This document shows positions 51,928 through 61,001 of a stretch of DNA of 64,000 bases, piece after piece; within the stretch, counting starts at the first letter, position 1; each line of letters opens with the position of its first letter. This stretch comes from Chryseobacterium sp. CH25 (lineage in GTDB: Bacteria; Bacteroidota; Bacteroidia; Flavobacteriales; Weeksellaceae): NCBI RefSeq assembly GCF_004119455.1, contig NZ_NRQT01000003.1:372001-436000 (forward strand). Direction: 5' to 3'. The notes under the pieces were generated by a model. The model had not been told where the DNA came from and made no database searches. It worked only from the letters and a program-made list of their open reading frames with translations. A program made the position numbers and the translations under genes.

Positions 51928-54195
51928 ATGGCTTCAAACAAAATACAATTCAGAAGTATTCATGAACTTAAAGATCCAGCTTTAAATAATAAGCTGGCTC
52001 AGAAAGAGTTTCAGGAAGAAATTCCGGTAGAAGATTTCCTTGGAGATGCTGAGACAAACGGATCAAGTACTTCAAGAAGAGATTTCCTTAAATTACTAGG
52101 ATTCTCTACAGCAGCAGTTACTTTAGCTGCCTGCGAAGCTCCGGTAATCAAAACGATTCCTTATGTGGTAAAGCCGCATGATATTATTCCAGGAATCCCT
52201 AACTATTACGCTTCAACATATTTTGATGGGTTCGACTTTGCTAGTGTTTTAGTAAAAACTAGAGAAGGTAGACCAATCAAAATTGAACCAAACCCGGCTG
52301 GTGGTGATTTAGGTAAAACTAACGCAAGAGCTCAGGCAAGTGTACTTTCTCTTTATGATAATGATAAAGTAAAGCAGCCTAAACTAGACGGTAAAGATGA
52401 AACTTTCGATAAAGTAGACAGTTTCGTTATCAAAGGTTTGGAAGAAGCTAAAGCGTCAGGCAAAAAGATTGTGGTTTTATCACACTCTTTTGCTTCACCA
52501 ACTTTCAAGAAGTTATTTGCAGAATTCAAAGCTAAATATCCTACAGCTGAATTAGTAACCTTCGATGCATATCCGTATGCTGCAGGACTAGATGCTGCTC
52601 AGGAAGTATTCGGACAGAGAGCATTACCTGTTTATGACCTTAACGGTTCTGAATTGGTAGTTTCTTTCCAGGCTGATTTCTTAGGAGATTATAACGCTTC
52701 AAGCTTAGAGTCTTCTTATGCAGCTGCTAGAAAGCCAGGAGCAAACATGTTAAGACACATCCAGGTGGAGTCTAACATGTCATTAACTGGTGCTAACGCA
52801 GACTCAAGATACAGATTAAAGCCAAGTGCAGTAAACAAAACTTTAGTTGAAGTTTACAACGCAATCGTAGGTGGTGGTACTTCAGACAAGACTGCTACTG
52901 AAATTGCTAACGAACTTAAAGCAAAAGGAAGCAAAGCTGTTGTTTTTGCTGACGGTTCTAAAGGTGCACAGGTTTTAGCACACTTAATCAACCAAAAGTT
53001 AGGTTCAGTTGCTTTCACTGGTAAAGCTAACTTCCTAAAAGAATTCAACGGTGCAAGATACCAGGAATTCCTAGGTTGGGTAAACGGTGGACAAGTTGGA
53101 GTATTAGTTACAAACAACGTAGATCCTATCTATGCTCATCCAAAAGGAGAAGACTTCAAAAAGTCTTTATCTAAAGTTCCTTATGTAATTGCTGTTGCTG
53201 ATAAGAAAAATGAAATGTACAAAGCAGCTAAGGCTGTTATTCCAGTAGCTAACTGGTTAGAGTCTTGGGGAGATATCGAACCACAGACTGGAGTATATTC
53301 ATTAATGCAGCCTACAATCCAGAAGATCTACAAATCAAGACAGATTGAAGAATCTCTATTGGTTTGGAAGAATGGTAAAAACAATGCTGCTAACAACTAC
53401 TACGATTATTTAAAGGCAAGCTCTGCTTCTCTTTTAGGTAGTACTTCTTTCAACAAAGCATTATATAACGGTATCAATGCTTCTACTAACTCAACAACAT
53501 TATCTTATGCAGGTGGAAACGCTGCTCAGGCTGTTGCTGAATTAGGAAACTTCAAAGCTTCCGAATTAGAATTAGTATTATACACTACGACTGCAATGGG
53601 AGACGGAACTCAGGCAAACAACCCTTGGTTACAAGAGTTACCTGATCCAATCACAAGAATGTCTTGGGATAACTACTTAACAATTTCTCCAAAAGATGCA
53701 GAAAAGTTTGCTATCGATAACGATCTTAACGCGAGAATGCAGTTAGATGGTTCTATCGTAAACCTTACTGTAAACGGAGTTACAATAAAAGACGTTCCTG
53801 TATTCGTACAGCCAGGTCAAGCAGAAGGATCAGTAGGTCTTGCGCTTGGTTATGGTAAGAAAAACTCAGGAGCAACTGCTGATACAGGGGTAAATGCTTA
53901 TCCTTTATTCGATGGTTCTAACCTTGTTCTTTCTGGTGTTAAAATCGAGAAAACAGGAGAAGATCACGAATTCGCAGGTATCCAGCTTCAGAATACATTA
54001 ATGGGTCGTTACGAAATCGCTAAGGAAGTTCCTCTAGCTGAATTCATCAACGTACCATTGATGACGAGCACAAAGGATGGAATAAGCCTTTGGAATACCA
54101 CACAATCAGCGGAGCTCTTCCAGCAAGAAAAATCGACCTTTGGGATGCATTTGATGATACTGACGGTCCTCACTTCAACTTATCTATTGACTTGA
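51928..54195 (+). CDS. actB: Alternative Complex III subunit B, molybdopterin-like domain (N-terminal part of split actB)
   Basis: Residues 1-55 hold a TAT-like motif (TSRRDFLKLLGFSTAAVTLA) and then a molybdopterin-oxidoreductase-like domain without cofactor, to about residue 710. From codon 712 the reading (MTSTKDGISLW and onward to 54195) is nonsense; the true continuation is in the -1 frame from 54060 (DDEHKGWNKPLEYH) into the ferredoxin part. The real gene therefore spans 51928-54986 as one protein of about 1020 residues and this stop is due to a missing base near 54057-54060. ActB carries four Fe-S clusters in its second part. Confidence 0.88.
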   Translation: MASNKIQFRSIHELKDPALNNKLAQKEFQEEIPVEDFLGDAETNGSSTSRRDFLKLLGFSTAAVTLAACEAPVIKTIPYVVKPHDIIPGIPNYYASTYFDGFDFASVLVKTREGRPIKIEPNPAGGDLGKTNARAQASVLSLYDNDKVKQPKLDGKDETFDKVDSFVIKGLEEAKASGKKIVVLSHSFASPTFKKLFAEFKAKYPTAELVTFDAYPYAAGLDAAQEVFGQRALPVYDLNGSELVVSFQADFLGDYNASSLESSYAAARKPGANMLRHIQVESNMSLTGANADSRYRLKPSAVNKTLVEVYNAIVGGGTSDKTATEIANELKAKGSKAVVFADGSKGAQVLAHLINQKLGSVAFTGKANFLKEFNGARYQEFLGWVNGGQVGVLVTNNVDPIYAHPKGEDFKKSLSKVPYVIAVADKKNEMYKAAKAVIPVANWLESWGDIEPQTGVYSLMQPTIQKIYKSRQIEESLLVWKNGKNNAANNYYDYLKASSASLLGSTSFNKALYNGINASTNSTTLSYAGGNAAQAVAELGNFKASELELVLYTTTAMGDGTQANNPWLQELPDPITRMSWDNYLTISPKDAEKFAIDNDLNARMQLDGSIVNLTVNGVTIKDVPVFVQPGQAEGSVGLALGYGKKNSGATADTGVNAYPLFDGSNLVLSGVKIEKTGEDHEFAGIQLQNTLMGRYEIAKEVPLAEFINVPLMTSTKDGISLWNTTQSAELFQQEKSTFGMHLMILTVLTSTYLLT

Positions 54196-54986
54196 ACTCT
54201 TGTACAGGTTGTGGAGCATGTATCATTGCTTGTCAGGCTGAGAACAACGTTCCTGTAGTAGGTAAAGAAGAGGTAAGAATGTCTAGAGATATGTACTGGT
54301 TAAGAATTGACCGTTACTATTCTTCAAGACAGAAAGTTGAAGTTTATGAAGGATTAAAAGAAGGAATGGCTGTACCTGAATTATATGGTACTGCATTCGG
54401 AGACGGAGGGGCATTGAACCACCCGGCTGATAATCCAGATGTAATCTTCCAACCAGTAATGTGTCAGCACTGTAACCACGCTCCATGTGAAACTGTATGT
54501 CCGGTAGCGGCTACTTCACACGGTAAGCAAGGTCAAAACCATATGGCTTACAACAGATGTATCGGTACAAGATATTGTGCAAACAACTGTCCGTACAAAG
54601 TAAGACGTTTCAACTGGTTTACTTATAACCTAAACGATAAGTTCGATTACAACATGAACAACGATTTAGGAAGAATGGTACTTAACCCTGATGTAGTTGT
54701 AAGAACTAGAGGGGTAATGGAGAAATGTTCAATGTGTATCCAAATGACTCAGAATACAATTCTTGAGGCTAAGAAAGAAGGAAGAAGAGTGAAGGATGGA
54801 GAATTCCAGACAGCTTGTTCTAAAGCTTGTTCTACTGGTGCAATGACATTTGGAGACATGAATGATAAAGATTCTTCAATTAGAAAGGTGTATGCCTCTA
54901 ACAGAAGATATTATTTACTAGAGGAGATCGGAACAAAACCAAACGTGTTCTATCACACTAAAGTAAGAAACAGAGTAGAAAAATAA
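54090..54986 (+). CDS. actB: Alternative Complex III subunit B, ferredoxin domain (C-terminal part of split actB)
   Basis: 298 residues from the first in-frame ATG, but coding continues upstream to about 54060 and joins the preceding molybdopterin-like part. Fe-S ligands: CTGCGACIIACQAEN, CQHCNHAPCETVCPV, CIGTRYCANNCPY, CSMCIQMTQ and CSKACSTGAM, which hold three 4Fe-4S and one 3Fe-4S cluster in ActB. Electrons pass from here to ActA and ActE. Normally fused to the upstream domain; here split by a single-base indel. No slippery heptamer is seen at the junction, which favours a mutation or an assembly error. Confidence 0.88.
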   Translation: MEYHTISGALPARKIDLWDAFDDTDGPHFNLSIDLNSCTGCGACIIACQAENNVPVVGKEEVRMSRDMYWLRIDRYYSSRQKVEVYEGLKEGMAVPELYGTAFGDGGALNHPADNPDVIFQPVMCQHCNHAPCETVCPVAATSHGKQGQNHMAYNRCIGTRYCANNCPYKVRRFNWFTYNLNDKFDYNMNNDLGRMVLNPDVVVRTRGVMEKCSMCIQMTQNTILEAKKEGRRVKDGEFQTACSKACSTGAMTFGDMNDKDSSIRKVYASNRRYYLLEEIGTKPNVFYHTKVRNRVEK

Positions 54987-55011
54987 AGTTTAAATAATAA
55001 ATAGGTAAAAA

Positions 55012-56409
55012 ATGTCAGGACATTACGAAGCTCCGATAAGGGAACCTCTAATTATTGGTCACAAAACTTATCACGATATCACAGAAGATATTGCACGACC
55101 TATCGAAGAAAGAGCAGGTAAATTATGGTGGATCTCATTATATGCAGCCTTAGTTCTATTCATCTATGGATTCGGATGTATCGCTTATACTATCGGAACA
55201 GGTATTGGATCATGGGGGCTTAACAGAACTATTAACTGGGGTTGGGATATTACCAACTTCGTATGGTGGGTAGGTATTGGTCACGCCGGAACCTTAATCT
55301 CAGCGGTATTATTATTATTTAGACAGAGATGGAGAATGTCTGTAAACAGATCTGCAGAGGCGATGACGATCTTTGCGGTTGTACAGGCAGCAATCTTCCC
55401 TGTAATTCACATGGGTAGAGTTTGGGTTGGATACTGGGTATTCCCATTACCAAACCAGTTCGGTTCTCTTTGGGGGAACTTTAACTCTCCTCTACTTTGG
55501 GACGTATTTGCGATCTCTACGTATTTCTCAGTATCAACTGTATTCTGGTTCATGGGACTTATCCCTGACTTTGCAATGATCAGAGATAGAGCTAAGACTC
55601 CTTGGACTAAAAAGATTTATACATTCCTTGCATTCGGTTGGGGTGGTAAAGCAAAACACTGGCAAAGATTTGAAGAACTTTCTTTGGTTCTTGCAGGTTT
55701 AGCAACTCCACTTGTATTCTCGGTACACACAACCGTATCTTTTGACTTCGCGACTTCAGTAATTAAAGGATGGCACTCAACTATCTACCCTCCTTACTTC
55801 GTTGCTGGTGCGATCTTCTCAGGATTTGCAATGGTACAGACACTATTGTTAGTTGCTAGAAAAGTATGTCACTTAGAAGAATATATTACAATGTATCATA
55901 TCGAAATTATGAACATCGTAATCGTTCTTACAGGTGGTATGGTAACTGTAGCTTATGCTACTGAATATTTCATCGGATGGTACTCAGGATCTAGATTTGA
56001 AGATTTCACATATCTTTCTCCAGGTGCTGCTGTAGGACCTTACTGGTGGGCATTCTGGTCATTGATCATCTGTAACCTTGTGGTTCCTGCTTCATTCTGG
56101 TTCAAAAGAGCAAGAACGAACATTATCTGGACATTCATTGTTGCTTTGATCATCAACATCGGTATGTGGTTTGAGCGTTTTGATATCATCGTTATCAACC
56201 TTTCTAGAGACTACTTACCAGGATCTTGGACAATGTTTAAACCAACGATCATTGATGTGGGTGTATACTTAGGAACTATCGGATTCTTCTCTGTATTATT
56301 CTTATTATACGCAAGAACATTCCCTGTAATTGCACAGGCTGAATTAAAATCGATTTTGAAAATCTCAGGTGAAACTTATAAAGCAAAAGAAGGAGATGAG
56401 CACCACTAA
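55012..56409 (+). CDS. actC: Alternative Complex III subunit C (NrfD-like)
   Basis: 465 residues, ten transmembrane helices. NrfD/PsrC-type integral membrane subunit that oxidises quinol in ACIII. Seen: the YAALVLFIYGFGCIAYTIGT helix after a conserved N-terminus (REPLIIGHKTYHDITEDI), HAGTLISAVLLLFRQ, and PVIHMGRVWVGYWVFPLPNQ. The last codons overlap the actD start by 14 bases. Confidence 0.93.
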   Translation: MSGHYEAPIREPLIIGHKTYHDITEDIARPIEERAGKLWWISLYAALVLFIYGFGCIAYTIGTGIGSWGLNRTINWGWDITNFVWWVGIGHAGTLISAVLLLFRQRWRMSVNRSAEAMTIFAVVQAAIFPVIHMGRVWVGYWVFPLPNQFGSLWGNFNSPLLWDVFAISTYFSVSTVFWFMGLIPDFAMIRDRAKTPWTKKIYTFLAFGWGGKAKHWQRFEELSLVLAGLATPLVFSVHTTVSFDFATSVIKGWHSTIYPPYFVAGAIFSGFAMVQTLLLVARKVCHLEEYITMYHIEIMNIVIVLTGGMVTVAYATEYFIGWYSGSRFEDFTYLSPGAAVGPYWWAFWSLIICNLVVPASFWFKRARTNIIWTFIVALIINIGMWFERFDIIVINLSRDYLPGSWTMFKPTIIDVGVYLGTIGFFSVLFLLYARTFPVIAQAELKSILKISGETYKAKEGDEHH

Positions 56410-56917
56410 AATTGTATACGGACTTTATGCTGACGACGACGATTTAATGAACGGCGTTAAAGCATTCAACGATAAAGGAATCGCAATAAACGAGGTTTAC
56501 ACTCCGTTTCCGGTTCACGGACTAGACAAAGCTTTAGGGTTAAAGAAAACTAGAATTTCTGATGCCGCTTTCATCTATGCTTGTTATGGAGTTACTATTG
56601 GTGCTACAATAACTTGGTATGTGATGAATCATGACTGGCCTCAGAACATCGGTGGTAAACCTGCTTTTGACTGGGCACACAACATGCCTGCATTCGTAGT
56701 TCCAATGTTTGAATTAATGGTATTCTGTGCAGCTCACATGATGTCTTTAACTTTCTTGGTTAGAAACAAAATGTATCCAGGAGCTCCAGCTCAGAACCCA
56801 GATCCAAGAACTACTGATGATAAATTCATGATGGAATTCGTAACTGAAGATGTAGAATCTGTAAAGCAGTTGCTAATTGAAACTGGAGTTGAAGAAATAA
56901 CTGTTAAAGACGCTTAA
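56396..56917 (+). CDS. actD: Alternative Complex III subunit D (DUF3341)
   Basis: 173 residues from ATG 56396 (MSTTKIVYGLYADDDDLMNG); the frame extends upstream only inside actC. Two membrane helices (FIYACYGVTIGATITWYVM; MPAFVVPMFELMVFCAAHMM) form the DUF3341 pattern of ActD, which packs against ActC. The GGKPAFDWAHNMPAFVVPMF segment is typical. It overlaps actC by 14 bases, suggesting coupled translation. Its stop is 1 base before actE. Confidence 0.92.
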   Translation: MSTTKIVYGLYADDDDLMNGVKAFNDKGIAINEVYTPFPVHGLDKALGLKKTRISDAAFIYACYGVTIGATITWYVMNHDWPQNIGGKPAFDWAHNMPAFVVPMFELMVFCAAHMMSLTFLVRNKMYPGAPAQNPDPRTTDDKFMMEFVTEDVESVKQLLIETGVEEITVKDA

Positions 56918-56918
56918 A

Positions 56919-57602
56919 ATGAAAAAGAACGTATTAAGAATTACAGCAGTTTTAGGTTTAACAACAGTTTTACTTAACTCTTGCGGACCAAAGGAGAATA
57001 CTCCGTTGGTATACTTCCCGGACATGTATTTTCCGGTAGCTTATGATCCATTGATGAAGGCTCAGGATGCGTATTCAGATCATGAAAATGAGATTCCTGC
57101 TTTTGTTAAAAATAATGGTGCAACAGGTCTTTCTCCAGTAGAAGGATCAGTTGCTCAAAATAAAGATGGAGTTTTTGAAGAAGGTTTAAAACCAAAAAAT
57201 GTTGACGAGTACAACGCAGGTTATGACGCTTCTAAAAAACTTACAGCTTCTCCTCTGAACCCAGCTAATGCTGCTAAGGACCTTGAAAGAGGAAAAGTAT
57301 TGTTCGACCATACTTGTGCTGCATGTCACGGAACAGGAGGTGATGGACAAGGACCAATTGTACAGTCTGGAGCATTCTCTGGAGTACCAAACTATGCTGA
57401 TAGAGAACTTACAGTAGGGTCTGTTCATTATGTATTAACAAACGGTAGAAATGCCATGGGATCTTATGCGGGACAATTAAACGCAGGAGACAGATGGAGA
57501 GTAGCTATGTATGTGATGAGTGCTTTCAAAAAAGGAGCAGCACCGGCAGCAGCTACAGCGGCGGCACCAGCAACTGAAACGACTACCGAAACTAAAAAAT
57601 AA
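56919..57602 (+). CDS. actE: Alternative Complex III subunit E (cytochrome c lipoprotein)
   Basis: 227 residues. Lipobox TTVLLNSC at the N-terminus; conserved MYFPVAYDPL near residue 35; one heme motif CAACHG near 132 and a Met ligand in GRNAMGSYAGQL near 172. Passes electrons from ACIII to the terminal oxidase. The C-terminus is Ala/Thr-rich and disordered. Confidence 0.92.
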   Translation: MKKNVLRITAVLGLTTVLLNSCGPKENTPLVYFPDMYFPVAYDPLMKAQDAYSDHENEIPAFVKNNGATGLSPVEGSVAQNKDGVFEEGLKPKNVDEYNAGYDASKKLTASPLNPANAAKDLERGKVLFDHTCAACHGTGGDGQGPIVQSGAFSGVPNYADRELTVGSVHYVLTNGRNAMGSYAGQLNAGDRWRVAMYVMSAFKKGAAPAAATAAAPATETTTETKK

Positions 57603-57610
57603 GAAAAGAA

Positions 57611-58942
57611 ATGTATAGTTTTTCACCAAAATTAAAATCAACTTCTATCATACTTCTTGTTGTAGGTTTAGTTCTGTTTGGTATTGGCTTCTTTATGAAC
57701 AAAGGACTTTCTACTGAGCAAATAGAACACATGATGGAAGCTGTTCATGCTTCTGGACATGATGCTCCTACACACTCAAGTGAAATGGTTGGACCGCAGG
57801 ATCATGCTGCTCACTTAGAGCACGCTACAATGCAGGTTCATAACCAGCCTTTAGCATCGCTACACTTTGTAGCAGTGTTCTTCTTTGGAGTAAGTTGTGC
57901 TGTATTGTTTTTTTACTGTATTCAGCATGCTGCCCACGCTGGTTGGCCAATTATTATTACAAGAGTAATGGAAGCTATCGCTTCTTATATTCCTTACGGA
58001 GGTGCTATTCTGGTTATTATGATGATTTTAAATATCACTCACAATGGCCACCTATTCCACTGGATGGATCCGGAATTAACGAATCCTGAATCTGCACACT
58101 TTGACGTAATTTTATTCGAAAAGAAAAGATTCTTAAATATTCCTTTCTATGCTATCAGAACGATCATTTATGTAGTAGGTGCTTCTTTCTTCGCATGGAA
58201 ACTTAAAGCTCAGTCTAAAAAAGTAGATGAAACTAAATCTAAAGTTGAGTATCAAATGCTTTACAGATGGGCAGTAGGATATATTGCATTCTTCGGATTT
58301 GCTTCTGCTGCTTGGGCTTGGGACTGGTTGATGTCTATTGACCCTCACTGGTATTCTACAATGTATATCTGGTATTCAATGGTTAGCTGCCTTTCAAGTG
58401 GTATTGCTGTAATCATTCTATTAAGTGTTTATCTTAAGAAAAATGGTTTCTTACCACAGTTCAATGACAACCACTTACACGATTTAGGAGTTTTCCTTTT
58501 CGCTACAAGTATGCTTTGGACATATACATGGTTCGCTCAGTTCATGCTTTACTGGTATGCAAACGTTCCGGAAGAGGTTAACTACTTCTTCGGAAGATTC
58601 CAACACTATGGAACTACATTCTTACCAATGCTTGTTATTAACTTCTTATTACCACTATTGGTATTAGTAAGTAGCAGCATCAAGAGAAACTACAAAGTGG
58701 TTACCACAATGGCTGTAGTAGTTATCTTAGGACACCTTTTAGATTACTTCAACATGGTAATGCCGGGAACGGTAGGGCCATTCTGGAACACTCCTGAAGT
58801 ATTCTTGTTAATCCTGGGAGCAGTTCTATTCGTAGCTGGACTATTTATGTTTACTGTACTTTCAGCTTTATCTAAACTGAAGTTGATCCCTACAGGAAAC
58901 CCTTACTTACACGAATCTGAAATTTATGAGTATCCTTTCTAA
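57611..58942 (+). CDS. actF: Alternative Complex III subunit F (NrfD-like)
   Basis: 443 residues, about ten membrane helices. Second NrfD-like membrane subunit, homologous to ActC. A His-rich loop follows helix 1 (HASGHDAPTHSSEMVGPQDH, then HAAHLEHATMQVHNQ), an uncommon His-rich feature that could bind metal. Ends NPYLHESEIYEYPF. Closes the operon, which has a terminator 25 bp later; cytochrome oxidase genes are not adjacent. Confidence 0.92.
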   Translation: MYSFSPKLKSTSIILLVVGLVLFGIGFFMNKGLSTEQIEHMMEAVHASGHDAPTHSSEMVGPQDHAAHLEHATMQVHNQPLASLHFVAVFFFGVSCAVLFFYCIQHAAHAGWPIIITRVMEAIASYIPYGGAILVIMMILNITHNGHLFHWMDPELTNPESAHFDVILFEKKRFLNIPFYAIRTIIYVVGASFFAWKLKAQSKKVDETKSKVEYQMLYRWAVGYIAFFGFASAAWAWDWLMSIDPHWYSTMYIWYSMVSCLSSGIAVIILLSVYLKKNGFLPQFNDNHLHDLGVFLFATSMLWTYTWFAQFMLYWYANVPEEVNYFFGRFQHYGTTFLPMLVINFLLPLLVLVSSSIKRNYKVVTTMAVVVILGHLLDYFNMVMPGTVGPFWNTPEVFLLILGAVLFVAGLFMFTVLSALSKLKLIPTGNPYLHESEIYEYPF

Positions 58943-58966
58943 GGGCTTATCATAAATGAAAATATA

Positions 58967-58996
58967 AAAGACTGATTGTTAAAACGATCAGTCTTT
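58967..58996 (+). terminator. Terminator of the act operon
   Basis: AAAGACTGAT / ATCAGTCTTT with a 10-base loop, then a T run. Confidence 0.88.
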
Positions 58997-59074
58997 TTTT
59001 ATACATTAGTTTTAAAATAATAGGATGAAAAGAACAAAACAAAAAATAAAATCTACTATTAATAAAGGTTTTAG

Positions 59075-59082
59075 TAAATTTG
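59075..59082 (+). promoter_or_regulatory. -7 promoter box of the lipoprotein-apt unit
   Basis: TAAATTTG, 17 bp before the ATG at 59100. It excludes the earlier in-frame ATG at 59025 as start. Confidence 0.6.
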
Positions 59083-59099
59083 CAACAAACCAAATAAAA

Positions 59100-60305
59100 A
59101 TGAAAAAGTTTTCTTTTCTACTTGTTTTCAGTCTGTTGCTTTTTACAGCATGCAAGAAAGATCATGTAGATGCTACGAATACTAAAACGCTGCAGTCAAG
59201 TATCAATGATATGACTTCCAGCCTACCTACCATTAAACAGATTAAGTTTAATGAAGCTCTTTATATCCTTAAAACATTTGGCGTGGAAGCTGATGGGGAT
59301 GTGAATGAGCTAAAAGCTCTTGGAAAACTGATTAACGGGAAAAAAGTTCCTGAGATTATGACCTTAGCTGATGAAGTTGCACAGAAAAACGGAATCGAAT
59401 GGGCCAGTTCTGCTCCACCTTCACTGGGTGAAATGAATATCTTCGGTGATGATAAAGCCAAAGAAAGTGATCCTAACGATGTAAAAGCAGGAGCACTGTC
59501 TATTGTAACAAGACCAACAGGAGATGATGGAAATGGTGCACCAACAGCCATTCAGATCGTACCAAGATTAGTAGATGCCGCTGGAAACCCAGTATCATTT
59601 ACCGGTGCAGGTTTGGAAGCTACCTTAGAAGTATTCAGTAATGGAGTAAGACTTTCTACGGCTAAAAACCTGATGCAGGATAACAACTTTAAAGGATTCA
59701 ACCTTAAGTTCTCTTCTATTCCAGCTTCAAAAGTGGTAGATAACAAAATTGATATCACCGTTTCTGTAAAAACAACAGCAAAGACATTCAAGATGTCTAA
59801 AATTGGATTGGATGTAAATGCAGCTGCTTTAAAAGTTCCTGCCGTTCCAAAAACAGATACAACAGCAGTACCACAACAGCCAAGTGCAGTAGTAGATCCG
59901 AATAATCCGGCAACCACTACTACACCAACAACTACAGAGCCTGGTACAGCAACTCCTGCAACACCAGCTGCACCAAAGCAGCCTACTGCAGATCCAAAAA
60001 ATACAGTAAGTAAATTCCTGAGCAGCGTAAGTTCTCAGAACCTAAAAGCAGCTTATGATACATCCAATAACCCAAGTTGGGGAAGCTATGAGTCTTTCTC
60101 AAATCCTAATTCCGGTTTTGGAGCTGTAAAAAATGTAAGTGTGAAAAATATTACCACAAGTGCAACCAATGCAAATGGGGCAAGTGTAAACGCTACTTAT
60201 GATGTAACAGATAAAAACGGAAAGACTACTTCATTAAAAGTAACTTTCGGACTTAAAAATGTAAACGGAGACTGGAAAATTTCCAGCTATAAAATCAATC
60301 CATAA
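59100..60305 (+). CDS. Lipoprotein with Thr/Pro/Ala-rich linker, unknown function
   Basis: 401 residues from ATG 59100. Lipobox FSLLLFTACKK with Cys 18. Part one (to about residue 255) is a mixed alpha-beta domain with conserved-looking DDGNGAPTAIQIVPRLVDAA. A linker of about 70 residues made of Thr, Pro, Ala and Gln follows. The C-terminal 90 residues (SVNATYDVTDKNGKTTSLKV, then NVNGDWKISSYKI) look like an NTF2-like or DUF4878-type domain. Its stop is directly followed by the apt start codon. No known function. Confidence 0.7.
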   Translation: MKKFSFLLVFSLLLFTACKKDHVDATNTKTLQSSINDMTSSLPTIKQIKFNEALYILKTFGVEADGDVNELKALGKLINGKKVPEIMTLADEVAQKNGIEWASSAPPSLGEMNIFGDDKAKESDPNDVKAGALSIVTRPTGDDGNGAPTAIQIVPRLVDAAGNPVSFTGAGLEATLEVFSNGVRLSTAKNLMQDNNFKGFNLKFSSIPASKVVDNKIDITVSVKTTAKTFKMSKIGLDVNAAALKVPAVPKTDTTAVPQQPSAVVDPNNPATTTTPTTTEPGTATPATPAAPKQPTADPKNTVSKFLSSVSSQNLKAAYDTSNNPSWGSYESFSNPNSGFGAVKNVSVKNITTSATNANGASVNATYDVTDKNGKTTSLKVTFGLKNVNGDWKISSYKINP

Positions 60306-60842
60306 ATGGCTTCAGCAGAATTAATCAAAAGACTAGAAGATACAATTGAAAATATTCCAGACTTCCCTATTCCAGGGATTCAGTTTAAGGATATTTCGCC
60401 TATTTTTTTAGATCCTAAACTTTATGAAGATGTAATTGCAGACCTTGTTGCCAAAAGCAAAGGGAAAGTAGATGCAGTATGCGGGATAGAAAGCCGTGGT
60501 TATCTTTTTGGAATTGCGATTGCTGTAGCATTGGAAGTTCCTTTTATCTTAATCAGAAAAGCAGGAAAACTTCCACCACCCGTAATTTCAGAAAAATATG
60601 ACCTGGAATATGGCAGTGCAATTATTGAAACCCGTGAAGGACAAATAAAGCCCGGACAAAGAGTTTTAATCCATGACGATCTTTTAGCAACAGGCGGAAC
60701 AACGGAAGCCGCTGCCAAATTAGTAGAAAAACAGGGAGCAACTGTTGCTCAATTCAGTTTCCTGATCGGTTTAAAAGGCCTGAATGGGGATGAAAAACTA
60801 AAAAAGTTTGGTGCAGAGATCTACCACATTCTGGAATATTAA
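60306..60842 (+). CDS. apt: Adenine phosphoribosyltransferase
   Basis: 178 residues. Salvages adenine with PRPP to AMP. Motifs: PDFPIPGIQFKDISPIF at the start, CGIESRGYLFGIAIA, and the PRPP loop LIHDDLLATGGTTEAAAKL near 120-135. Start ATG touches the stop of the preceding lipoprotein gene, so the two are cotranscribed although functionally unrelated. Confidence 0.95.
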   Translation: MASAELIKRLEDTIENIPDFPIPGIQFKDISPIFLDPKLYEDVIADLVAKSKGKVDAVCGIESRGYLFGIAIAVALEVPFILIRKAGKLPPPVISEKYDLEYGSAIIETREGQIKPGQRVLIHDDLLATGGTTEAAAKLVEKQGATVAQFSFLIGLKGLNGDEKLKKFGAEIYHILEY

Positions 60843-60863
60843 TCTATACCAATAAAAAAAATT

Positions 60864-60892
60864 ATGCTTCGTAAACTGTGTTTTCGAGGCAT
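60864..60892 (+). terminator. Terminator after apt
   Basis: ATGCTTCG / CGAGGCAT (one G-U pair) followed by TTTTCTT. Confidence 0.75.
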
Positions 60893-60972
60893 TTTTCTTA
60901 TTAACAGTTGATAATTCATAACATTTATATAACAATGCTCTAAAAGTATTTTGTAAATCTCTAAGAAACAAT

Positions 60973-60980
60973 TAAATTTG
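60973..60980 (+). promoter_or_regulatory. -7 promoter box of the TPR protein-ribH unit
   Basis: TAAATTTG, 21 bp before the ATG at 61002. Confidence 0.6.
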
Positions 60981-61001
60981 CAATTCAATTTTTAAAAACT
61001 T

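Noticed and set aside
51928..54986. Programmed frameshift in actB
   Set aside because: The junction near 54060 has no slippery heptamer or homopolymer; a simple missing base explains it better.
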